DNA of 64,000 nt from Mesorhabditis belari (lineage: Eukaryota > Nematoda > Chromadorea > Rhabditida > Rhabditidae): contig CAUEEP010000916.1 of NCBI GenBank assembly GCA_958450365.1, forward strand, positions 1 through 64,000, written 5' to 3'. The position numbers and the translations under genes were made by a program. The notes under the pieces are model-generated. The model had not been told where the DNA came from and did no database searches. It saw only the letters and a list, made by a program, of their open reading frames with translations. Position 1 is the first letter of the stretch, and each line of letters begins with the position of its first letter. This document shows positions 54,965 through 64,000 of the stretch, piece after piece.

Positions 54965-57900
54965 TTAAAGCTTTGTCCGATCCATGCAATTCGGATGACA
55001 TCGCTTGAGTTCGGAGACTTCGAACCATGGAATCACTCGGGCTTTCTATAAAAACAACATTTTATTCGTACAAAATGATATCCGTACTTTTCCGTGTCTG
55101 TAAATGAAGCCAATTAACCTGAATTTCTTACCTAACTTGCCGGCTAACACCTAACAAGTAGGAAAAGCCCGAACTCTTTTCGTTCGTTCATGATAATGTC
55201 CGTCATTTGTCAAGTGTTTGAAATTTGAAAGAGCTATTTAATATCTACAAATACAAAAGCCAGAACATTTTGGGTGTTCTTTTTGGGAAGTTTCAGTCTG
55301 AATTGCGTCATTTAAAGTTCTGAGGACTACATTCAAAGGCTTTCAGGTAGAGCTATGTATAGGCTAAAAGCCGGGGAAATTTTCAGGCTTCAAGCTCAAT
55401 TCAACAATTTTTTCGAAAGCTTTTTTGAGCTATTGGTCAAAATTTTTATAATTTAGTGATCATTATCAAAATCCCTCAAAGGAGATCTCACAAGAACATG
55501 CCTCGAAAGTCGATAGAGATGCTATTGTGTGGCTTTTTGGTTTATGGGATTTTTAGAGGTTGAACTGCTCTTTCAAATGATATATAGTGCTTGGCAAATG
55601 GTGAATAACAAATACTATTTAGTAGTAGCGAACTTATGCACACACTCAATACTTGGTCACATCCCAATATTCCAGCCTTTATTTCCTTCCCGTTCCACCA
55701 TCTCGATAACCATTATATCCTTATTTCATCCCCTCCACTTAATATATTCAGTACTTTTTGTTCCACTCTTCTTTTGAGCTCACAAAATTCATTCTTCTAT
55801 CTGCCATACCCATCAAAAAGAATGAGAAAACGTCATAAGCAACAATAACAAAAAAAAAACCCCTCAAAACTAAAGTGTTTTCGTCATCGTATTAAATTTT
55901 CGATAACCCCCCGGATGTTTCCCTTCAAAATCGATGACACTTTGGCCTAATGGTTTGGAATTAGTCAGCCATGTGAAAGATTGCGTATTCTCCCACTGCG
56001 GCCAATATCATTTGCATATTTTACAAAATGAACTTTGACTGGAAGATACTGAGACTTTCCCTAGTAGTTTACACCTGTTTTGTCAATTGTAGCTCTACCC
56101 AGTTTCCAAGGGAATCCGCGTACAGCTTCTGTGGCCGGACCATCCCAGTACCGTACACACAGACCACTTAGAGAAAACCAGACTTCAACGGGGAATTCCT
56201 AGGCCAAAAAACGGGGTAGAACTTGTTTCCTGAGCTCTAGTTCTTCTGGTTTTTGCGCTGAATCCACGAATCAGCTATGAATCCACGAATCAGCTATGAA
56301 TCCACAAATCAGCTATGAATCCACGAATCAGCTATGAATCCACGAATGCTTACTTGGTGTTGTCGGGGCTCAACCGGCCACTTCATGTGATATGTTTCGG
56401 ATTTGAGGAGAAGATCGAGAAGCTCCTTTTCACTGACTCTCGTTCCATTTCGCCAATACCATCCCTCTAATGTGCCCACTCCACATTTGTCAACGTCGGG
56501 GATTTTCTGAATTCCTATTACGATTAGACTAGAAGGATATTTGATAGGTGACTTTTTGAAAATGAAATTTTTTTTAAAAGCATTCTACAGAAAAAAAACC
56601 CCCGCAAAAATCTTCTTGAATTCTAAGAAATCATTGAACAAAGCAAGCGATCGTTTATAACTTGCCAACCTAATAGCACACATACATTTGACTTTTCTCG
56701 ATAGATAAACCTCAAATGAGTATGCTGAGGTGGGCGTAACCGATTGATGTTTCCAGGCATGAAATAGAAAATCTCGATCCGAGAATCTTAACTTCTAAAA
56801 GTTCACACGAATCTCCGAAAAGTTCTCCTCACTTTGTCCCATGGTCATTTGTAATCCAATCATCTCTTGTCATCCCTTCTCCTTTTGGATAAATCAACAA
56901 TTTGCCCGGCCAGAAGCGATTCGCACCTTCAAATGAAACCTTTTTTAAACTTTGAACACATTTTGGTAAACATTTTCGATTTTCAACAAAATAACAAACC
57001 CATCATCATCTTTGCACATTGTACCATCGCAAAATATGACCAAATATCGATGGTATGAGTCACCCAGATCTCGCGACACATCTCAACAGCATTTGGGGCT
57101 GTCTCGTTGAAAATCGTCTCGAGCAATTGCATCTTTATATATGTTATGTTGGGATCCGACCAGGTGATAGGATCCGATCAGGCGATAGGATCCGATCAGG
57201 CGATAGGATCCGATCAGGCGATAGGATCCGATCAGGCAATAGGATCCGATCAGGCGATAGGATCCGATCACAACAAGTTATATACAATTCAAGAATTAGC
57301 AACCATTAATCAGTTCCCATTAAATTCAAAATTACTAATACATACCGTAAATACTGTAATAGTACCCCACTCCCATAATGACGGTGCGGAGTTTTGCGTA
57401 GTCTAGCTTTGAACGAGCTTTTTTCGACACTGGTTTATGCTACAATGCCCGCTTAGGTATCAAAAAATAGCTGAAATTCAGGGCTATTTTTTGATACCAA
57501 AGACGCATTTTTTTGAAAGTACGGGCGCTTTGAAAAAAAATGAAATACTAAAAAACTTTTGCGACTACGCGACTGTACGAGGCGGGTGGGGTACTATTAC
57601 AGTATTTACGGTATATACAGTACTGGACAATCCATTATTCCCTGAATGCGACGCTCAAGAGGTGAGAATTTCGCAAATGTGCTTTTTTTCGCTATAAAAC
57701 TTTGATACAATTTTGATACAATACAAATTTTAAAATATTGATCATTCTAAGGTAAATTTTTGCGTAGATTCCGAAAATCGTAGTTTCAGAGCGATTCCAG
57801 CACTCGATCATAAAGAAAAACAGTTTTGAAAATACACCGTATTTCAAAAAACACCGTATTTCTAAATATTAATATTATTATTGTGTAGCCCTTGAAAAGA

Positions 57901-60900
57901 GCTTTCAGAAAATGTATAACACTAATTGTTTAAACTCAAAGACAAGGGAGTTCCCCAAAGTGACGATCGTTTTTCGAGTATGATATTTCATTGTCCAGTA
58001 CTGTATGCCTGTGAGGTATGGTCTAATGGATCAGTCTTGGCACTTATCTACAAGAAAACAGTAGAACTTTTATAGCTATAACCCAGCGCTCATCATCAAA
58101 ATGTTACAAATGAATGAAGAATTTGGTAAAACTAATTCTTCGACCCTTATCTAGTTCATCAAGTATTGGTCTTTGGTCAATACTTTCGCCACCAAAAGCT
58201 ATACTCATCTGCTTTTTTGCCAATTTCCTTTATCTTGCCAGACTTAAGAAATTGGGGAAGTCAAACTTAAGCTTTTAGCCTAAAGCTGACTCTACTTTGT
58301 GCTAGTCAAGCTCGCAGAAGCCTCGACAGCACTGTACCAATTTGGCTGTCAAATTTTCTGAAAACTTGTAGAAACTATAAGGCACTATGGATACGTAGGA
58401 AAACCCCTCGTCATCTTCCCAATCAAACAACATAACTTTCATGATTTCTGACGCCAAATCTGACGCTGCTTTTACTTTGAACGACTCACATGTAACGCGC
58501 CGTTGTCCCGATTGTCGAATTGAAGTTTTGGCCTCCGAAAATCCCAATCGGCCCACTCTTTGATGAAATTTCTAGCAAAAGTTGAGTTTTTCACCTAAAA
58601 CATTTGATAATTCAAGGAAAAAAAAGAACGAATTCCGAAGTACAATAAATGTATCGGCGGCGATTTCGTAGTTGTGGAATCGTTGGTGAAAGATCAGTGG
58701 GACTCTCGGATCGATGTACTCTTCGATACAATGCTCCGGGTTGATCACACCTGGAACATTGAAGATTGAAGAAATTTGGGCTAATTATTTGGGCCTAATT
58801 TGGGCTAATTATTTGGGCCTAATTTGGGCCCTCACGCGACTTGGCCCAATAGCTGCCCAATAGCTGCCCAATAGCTGGGTCATCGCTTTTTTTTTCTCGA
58901 ATAACAATAAGTTTTCAGCCGAAAACAACGGCTCAGAGTTGGATGAAATACAAGTAAAAAGGTCTAATTTGATTTGTCGTTTTATTTAATTAGCTATCAG
59001 CCATCAGCTATCAGCCATCAGCTATCAGCCATCAGCTATCAGCTATCAGCCATCAGCTATCAGCCATCAGCTATCAGCTATCAGCTATCAGCTATCAGCT
59101 ATCAGCCATCAGCCATCAGCTATCAGCTATCAGCTATCAGCCATCAGTCATCAGCCATCAGCCATCAGCTATCAGCCATCAGCTATCAGCCATCAGCTAT
59201 CAGCCATCAGCTATCAGCCATCAGCTATCAGCCATCAGCTATCAGCCATCAGCTATCAGCCATCAGCTATCAGCCATCAGCTATCAGCCATCAGCTATCA
59301 GCCATCAGCTATCAGCCATCAGCTATCAGCCATCAGCTATCAGCCATCAGCTATCAGCCATCAGCTATCAGCCATCAGCTATCAGCCATCCCTCTTTTAA
59401 AATCCTATTTAGATTTTTATTAGATTTAGACCTACAATCCTTCTAAGAACATTAAAAACTAATAATTTTGGCTGAATAATTTTGAAAAAGCAATTTAGAA
59501 CTCGAGATTTTCTATCAAATTTCTCAGCTCATCTCTTTTGCTTTACTTTTTGACATCCTATGGCAGATCTTTACCATCGACCCAAGGAGACTAAGTTATG
59601 GCTAGTATTTACTGCATAGTTATCTAGTTATCGAAAAATCTCTAGCTTCTAACCAGTATCCGCATCCATTGCAATAGTCCAATCGGCCTCGCTCATATAC
59701 TGCAACAAAGCACAATGTCGAAGAAACATGAACTAAACGAGCTTCAGTATTGTTTTTTTCATTCACTAGATAGCCGATGTATTTTTTTTGATTCTAGCCC
59801 GGTTCGGTTCATCGAACACCGAAATTTCAACCCAGAAAATAATCAAATACAATGCTTTTTAGATTCTTTGCTTTTTAGATTCGATTTCCTTTGCGATTTG
59901 AAAAAGCATTATCTTGGAGGGGAGGACAAAAGGGAAAAAAACATATCTAAAAAAGGAAAACAAAGTCTAGCTTCTAGGTGAGACTTTTGAATGAGAAGAG
60001 GCGGAAAAGAGTGCTTCGATCCCTTCGAATCTTAGTATTTTCTTCCATTCTTGAACTTTTCTTAAACTTTTCGCGATCAAACATTAATTATTGTCAGTGA
60101 CAGGCTCTAACTACACCATAGCCAAATTACACTCTAACTCTAATTACACCATAGCTCTAACTACACCATAGCCAAATTACACTCTAACTCTAACTACACC
60201 ATAGCTCTAACTACACCATAGCCAAATTACACTCTAACTCTAACTACACCATAGCCAAATTACACTCTAACTCTAATTACACCATAGCTCTAACTACACC
60301 ATAGCCAAATTACACTCTAACTCTAACTACACCATAGCTCTAACTACACCATAGCCAAATTACACTCTAACTCTAACTACACCATAGCCATACACCTACA
60401 CTGTACACCATAGCCAAATTCTTTTAAAAAAGAAACATTTTTGCGTAACTAATTGGATAGGTCAAAAATAGAGCGAAAAATACATAGACATAAATAAAAC
60501 TTTTCAAAATTATAGTAAATGATTCTTTATTACAAGCCTCTTTATATTGACTGCATTTCGAAGTGACACGAGGATCATTGTCGACGTCGACGAGAACCAA
60601 CGTATAGTTAGTGCTTTTTAAGTAGCATCTCCACGATGAAAGAGCTACATGGTAGTGACTGGAATTACTCATTGAAATGGAATTACTCATTGAAACACTC
60701 GAAAAGTACACCATAACACTCGAAAAGTACACCATAACACTCGAAAAGTACCCCATAACACTCGAAAAGTACACCATAACACTCGAAAAGTACACCATAA
60801 CACTCCAAAAGTACATCATAACACTCGAAAACGAACCCACTCCTTGAGTGCTCCAGCTTTGTAAGCTATGAAGATGTTGATTTTGCCAAATGTCGGAACG

Positions 60901-60911
60901 CAATGGCTCAT
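54965..60911 (-). CDS. DUF273 family protein (putative GT-A glycosyltransferase fold), nine exons
   Basis: Exons in order: 60841-60911, 60534-60658, 59654-59732, 58644-58750, 58490-58594, 57000-57132, 56833-56926, 56354-56506, 54965-55045; about 311 aa. Domain text: GKINIFIAYKAGALK; HYHVALSSWRCYLKSTNYTL; FMFLRHCALLQYMSEADWTI; AMDADTG (DxD-type motif expected to bind metal and nucleotide-sugar); VINPEHCIEEYIDPRVPLIF; HNYEIAADTFIVKNSTFARN; FIKEWADWDF; DNRDNGALHMQLLETIF; CREIWVTHTIDIW; GKLLIYPKGEGMTRDDWIT; CGVGTLEGWYWRNGTRVSEK; end KRCHPNCMDRTKL. This is the order of nematode DUF273 proteins. Function is not established; the fold suggests sugar transfer in the secretory pathway. The start ATG (60911) lacks a signal peptide, so an upstream exon may exist. 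Junctions 60534/59732 and 56833/56506 are each one base off phase. Confidence 0.85.
56262..56345. repeat. 19-bp array beside a DUF273 donor
   Basis: About five units of ATGAATCCACGAATCAGCT, starting within 10 bp of the GTAAGC donor of exon 56354-56506. Confidence 0.85.
57155..57272. repeat. 18-bp array GGATCCGATCAGGCGATA
   Basis: Six to seven nearly identical units ending about 25 bp from the acceptor of exon 57000-57132. Open in several frames because 18 is divisible by three. Confidence 0.9.
57343..57613. mobile_element. MITE, TACCGTAAATACTGTAATAG family, copy 5
   Basis: About 271 bp, complete termini, in intron 5 of the DUF273 gene. It is immediately followed by ACAGTACTGGACAATCCATT, an end of the Tc1-like MITE. 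Confidence 0.9.
57835..58004. mobile_element. Tc1-like MITE, truncated copy
   Basis: Right two-thirds of the 37934-38163 element (CTTGAAAAGAGCTTTCAGAA ... TGTCCAGTACTG). The left arm is replaced by a doubled CACCGTATTTC. Confidence 0.75.
58390..58452 (-). repeat. Segment duplicated at 63251 and 63458
   Basis: ATGAAAGTTATGTTGTTTGA to CTACGTATCCATAG. Within DUF273 intron 5. The longer minus-strand frame (58302-58556) contains coding exon 58490-58594 in another frame and is not a gene. Confidence 0.75.
58985..59392. repeat. ATCAGCC/ATCAGCT 7-bp array
   Basis: About 58 heptamers, mostly alternating as a 14-bp dimer (ATCAGCCATCAGCT), with irregular order at the left end. In DUF273 intron 3. Confidence 0.95.
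60110..60415. repeat. Array of CTCTAACTACACCATAG and CCAAATTACA modules
   Basis: Two modules combine into higher-order units of about 45-60 bp, roughly six times. In DUF273 intron 2. Confidence 0.9.
60690..60836. repeat. 21-bp array in DUF273 intron 1
   Basis: Seven units of AACACTCGAAAAGTACACCAT, lying 5 bp from the donor of exon 1. The unit length of 21 keeps a frame open through it (VMVYFSS repeats), which would otherwise look coding. Confidence 0.9.
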
Positions 60912-60964
60912 GTTTTGTCTAAATGCATTTCCTAATCAATGAATGATGAAATTTAGAAAAACAT

Positions 60965-61378
60965 GCTTAAAAGGGGTAGGGGGTACCTTCTTGGGTAGGG
61001 GATGAATTGTGGAGGAATCCGTGAAGGACTCTGAGGGTCGGACTCTGGTGAAGGACGTGAAGGACACTGAAAGTACTAATAGAGCTATCTAGCTTCCCAA
61101 ATTCTCATCGATTTTCAGAAATTTTTTCAAACAACTCAACAAATCCTATTAAATTTTATTCAATTTGTATGTAGACTTATTAGTTTATATAAAATGAAGT
61201 CAACTAAAGATTTTTCAGACTTTAAGCCTATATTTTTCCTGTTGGCTAATTTGCTTGTTTTTAAAGAGAAAGTTTTTTTTTTTTTGGCTGATTGTTTTCA
61301 AGCAAAAAAAAAAAAACAAAATAAAACGAAATGAGTTCTACTAGAAAATGTAGGATTTGATTGTTAAAAGAAATTCTT
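60965..61378. other. Spacer upstream of the DUF273 gene
   Basis: Has GGTAGGGGGTACCTTCTTGG and a tandem TGAAGGAC stretch (61022-61060); T and A homopolymers of 12-13. No gene seen. Confidence 0.35.
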
Positions 61379-61732
61379 TCAACTTTCTTTTTGTCTTTTG
61401 AAAAAAAAAAATAGTGAACATACTTTTAAATCCAAATTCGCGTCATTTTGCGTTTCTTGCTTTTGCTGATTTTGAAAATGAGAGTCAAAGAAATGCCAGC
61501 TAAGAAAGCAGAATAAAATCCAAAAGATCAAATTCCCGATATGTCGTCTTTGAGTTTTCCAAGTGATCATTTGCTTTGAAAAGAGCAGCTGCCACAAAAA
61601 AATGACAAAGAGAACTTTCTTTCCTGTAAATAAAATATAGATTGTTTCCCTAGCAACCCAAAAAGTCCATGTGTAAACATCTTTTTTTAATGAGCATCTT
61701 GTCGCACAAGGTATTTTTGAAGAAAATAGCAA
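61379..61732 (-). CDS. Possible membrane-protein exons, frame uncertain
   Basis: After TTTATTTACAG two frames look coding in succession: KESSLCHFFVAAALFKANDH, then LENSKTTYREFDLLDF, and in a shifted frame YSAFLAGISLTLIFKISKSK with a KKRKMTRIWI end. A one-base indel between them would give a helix with a basic tail, like the end of a claudin-like four-TM protein. The uninterrupted 117-codon frame is alternative and less convincing. Confidence 0.25.
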   Translation of the reverse strand: MLFSSKIPCATRCSLKKDVYTWTFWVARETIYILFTGKKVLFVIFLWQLLFSKQMITWKTQRRHIGNLIFWILFCFLSWHFFDSHFQNQQKQETQNDANLDLKVCSLFFFFKRQKES

Positions 61733-61949
61733 AGCGACGAATAAAACAGTGATTGTAAAAAGAAAAAAAAAGCTAATTGCAAGGCTTTAATCAATCAAGA
61801 TGATCTTTTTCTAGGCTTGTTCAAAGATAAATCAAATCAAAGATAAATCAAATCAAAGATAAATCTAATCAAAGACAACAAGCAAATCTTGTTTTTAGAG
61901 CTTTTTCTAACCTCATCAGGAAAAGAGTACCTGTTTTACGATCACAAGG

Positions 61950-62265
61950 CGGTTTAAAGAAGCTTTTGAAAGAAGTTGATGTCACATGATCGGTCAAATT
62001 TAGTCATACCTGCTTTGGTGCAAGGACTTTTGCGCCACCCTGTATTATCCAATAAAGAAGTATTCCAGTAATACATAATTAGGTGTAATAAAACGAGGGA
62101 ATAGATACACAGAGATGACTGAATGAAAAAGTACGATAGAATGTGCATCTTTAAAATCACCCACAATTTTAATGACCATAATAATTCTATTTATTTCTAT
62201 TGATAGAGGGATCAAAAGGCGGTTTAAAGTCAAGCTTTCAAAAGATTTCGAAAGATTTCAAAAGA
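61950..62265. repeat. Left flank and inverted arm of the 62266 array
   Basis: ACATGATCGGTCAAATTTAG (61985) is the reverse complement of text at 62943-62965, placing the 62266-62730 array between about 50-bp inverted arms. Confidence 0.6.
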
Positions 62266-62730
62266 TTGCTTCTATTAGAGAATCTATTAGAGACTCTATT
62301 AGAGATTCTATTAGAGAATCTATTAGAGAATCTATTAGAGATTCTATTAGAGACTCTACTAGAGAATCTATTAGAGATTCTATTAGAGAATCTATTAGAG
62401 AATCTATTAGAGACTCTATTAGAGATTCTATTAGAGATTCTATTAGAGATTCTATTAGAGAATCTATTAGAGATTCAATTAGAGATTCTATTAGAGAATC
62501 TATTAGAGATTCTATTAGAGACTCTACTAGAGACTCTATTAGAGATTCTATTAGAGAATCTATTAGAGAATCTATTAGAGATTCTATTAGAGAATCTATT
62601 AGAGACTCTATTAGAGATTCTGTTAAAGATTCTATTAAAGATTCAATTAGAGATTCTATTAGAGATTCTATTAGAGAATCTATTAGAGATTCTATTAGAG
62701 ATTCTATTAGAGAATCTATTAGAGATTGTG
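62266..62730. repeat. 12-bp minisatellite TCTATTAGAGAT
   Basis: About 39 units of TCTATTAGAGAT/A/C. GAT, GAA and GAC forms follow a higher-order order. Gives open frames of 213 and 179 codons (Ser-Ile-Arg-Asp/Glu; Leu-Leu-Glu); the flanks carry no splice or start context, so no gene is called. Confidence 0.95.
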
Positions 62731-63049
62731 CTTCTATAAGAATAAATACGGTAATTAATGACTCATTAAATCAACTCCATTTATATCATGTTAAATTTGT
62801 ATTCAAAAAATAACCCAAGCAGAGAGTGGGAGATAGAAAAGTTTACGAAGAAAAGCTCAAACCACTATCTTATCAGTCGAACCCTTCAAAGCGACACACT
62901 TTCAGAAGAGGCGTGGGAACAAAATCGCGAAAAAGTAGGTATGACTAAATTTGACCGATCATGTGAAATCAATTTCTTTCAAAATTTTATAAAAAATATA
63001 ATGTTTCTCTTGGGAAAAGCCAAAACACTGTCAATCCGAGAAAAGATTT

Positions 63050-63250
63050 GACAAAAAGATAAGCGGTGAAAGTTCTGGAAAAAGAACGGGGATTTTTTTT
63101 CATTCAAACACAGCTCCATTCTCTTTGCTTTCTCCAAATCGTGTTCAGAAAAAGATTTTTGAACGCATAGAATCAATTTTTTTGCGAGATTTTTGAGCAA
63201 AAATAGCTTTTTTCAGCCATTTTCACATGTAAACAGAGGTACGTTAGAAA
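63050..63250. other. Spacer
   Basis: Nothing recognised. Confidence 0.35.
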
Positions 63251-63754
63251 TCATGAAAGTTATGTTGTTTGATTGGGAAGATGACGAGGGGTTTTCCTAC
63301 GTATCCATAGTATACACTACTGGACAATGAAATATCATATTTGAAAAAACGATCGTCACTTTCGGGAACTCCCTTGTCTTTGAGTTTAAACAATTAGTGT
63401 TATACATTTTCTGAAAGCTCTTTTCAAGGGCTACACAATAATAATATTAATATTATGTTATGAAAGTTATGTTGTTTGATTGGGAAGATGACGAGGGGTT
63501 TTCCTACGTATCCATAGTATACACTACTGGACAATGAAATATGATATTTGAAAAAACGATCGTCACTTTCGCGCGTCTGTAACTCCATTGTCTTTACCGT
63601 ATTTATAAATATTAATATTACCATTGTGTAGCCCTTGAAAAGAGCTTTCAGAAAATGTTAAACACTAATAGTTTAAACTCAAAGACACGGGAGTTACAGA
63701 CGCGCGAAAGTGACGATCGTTTTCTCAAATATCATATTTCATTGTCCAGTACTG
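63251..63754. mobile_element. Tandem Tc1-like MITE copies with a captured segment
   Basis: 63251-63312 and 63458-63520 are two copies of the 58390-58452 segment, each ending CCATAGTA directly before a MITE end (CACTACTGGACAATGAAATA). The first MITE (63315-63457) is cut in its middle; the second (63522-63754) is complete apart from point changes. Confidence 0.85.
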
Positions 63755-64000
63755 GAGCTCGTGCAGCTCTATTCACAGTAAGAATCGCTTTTCATAGTTT
63801 CGAAGTGTTGCAGCTGAAACAGCCACTTATGAGTTTTGAAATTGAAAGCTTTATCCATTTGAACTTTGGTTTTGAAACTATACAATCTCAAATACAATCT
63901 CAAATACAATTTCAAATACAATTTCAAAGATATTAATTTACAAGAAATAAAAGTAAACATTTCACTGAATCAATCGATTTTCAAGCTTTTGATGACGATT
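63755..64000. other. Right-edge spacer
   Basis: A short CAATCTCAAATA/CAATTTCAAATA repeat at 63883-63930. No gene seen. Confidence 0.4.

Noticed and set aside
56075..56166. Exon-like segment YWDGPATEAVRGFPWKLG in the DUF273 locus
   Set aside because: Phase fits neither neighbour, while 56354-56506 joins 54965-55045 exactly in phase. Part of the area also matches 33735-33840, so it is probably repeat sequence.
58974..59423. 149-codon Ser-Ala-Ile-Ser-His-Gln repeat protein
   Set aside because: A 7-bp array in a DUF273 intron on the opposite strand; open only because of the repeat period.
60424..60903. 159-codon minus-strand frame taken as one exon
   Set aside because: It contains two real DUF273 exons joined through a 21-bp intronic array; the splice sites GA|GTGGGT and TTCCAG|T give the conserved protein.
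62172..62813. 213-codon frame of Ser-Ile-Arg-Asp/Glu repeats
   Set aside because: The 12-bp array is open in several frames; the flanks have no coding character and there is no splice context.

Overview
The window reads as nuclear DNA of a nematode. Three things point there. Several tracts are runs of GCCTAA (TTAGGC on the other strand, the nematode telomere unit). Most introns that can be read through are short (about 45-60 bp) with GT-AG ends and a TTTNAG-like acceptor. The genes belong to families large in nematodes: a DUF273 protein, a chemoreceptor-like 7TM protein, an SLC22 organic-ion transporter, a TIL-domain protein and small secreted Cys-rich peptides. DNA is AT-rich, exons are small, and introns and spacers are crowded with repeats. 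The species cannot be named from sequence alone.

Layout. 1-6.9 kb: inverted-repeat elements and tandem arrays around a two-exon Tyr/Asn-rich peptide gene (-) and a small secreted acidic peptide (-). 7.1-12 kb: scattered exons of a possible multi-pass membrane protein (+). 12-18.1 kb: large direct and inverted duplications around an intact two-exon gene for a bacterial-type cell-wall hydrolase (SleB/Hydrolase_2, -). 18.8-24.8 kb: mariner remnants, MITEs and a Cys-rich four-TM protein gene (-). 25.4-33 kb: MITEs, one nested in another, a 62-aa glycine-zipper protein (-) and an unidentified membrane-protein gene (-) whose 5' splice site has been amplified into a minisatellite. 33.9-41.7 kb: a 14-exon SLC22-type transporter (+). 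42.8-43.3 kb: a non-LTR retrotransposon fragment. 43.9-45.0 kb: TIL-domain protein (+). 47-48.6 kb: 3' half of a 7TM receptor gene (+) whose last 3' splice site has been amplified into a 29-unit array. 49.97 kb: tRNA-Val(CAC). 51.4-52.2 kb: secreted Cys-rich protein (-). 52.5 kb: a lone exon resembling the end of mitochondrial acyl carrier protein (-). 54.97-60.9 kb: a nine-exon DUF273 gene (-). The rest is tandem arrays and MITEs.

The genes do not form a pathway. What ties the window together is repeat architecture: many long introns carry their own minisatellite, two arrays contain a copied splice site in each unit, and many loci are inverted duplications that copied exon ends. Several otherwise convincing genes show 1-2 base frame breaks, often in homopolymers or short repeats, so assembly error has to be excluded before any gene is called a pseudogene.
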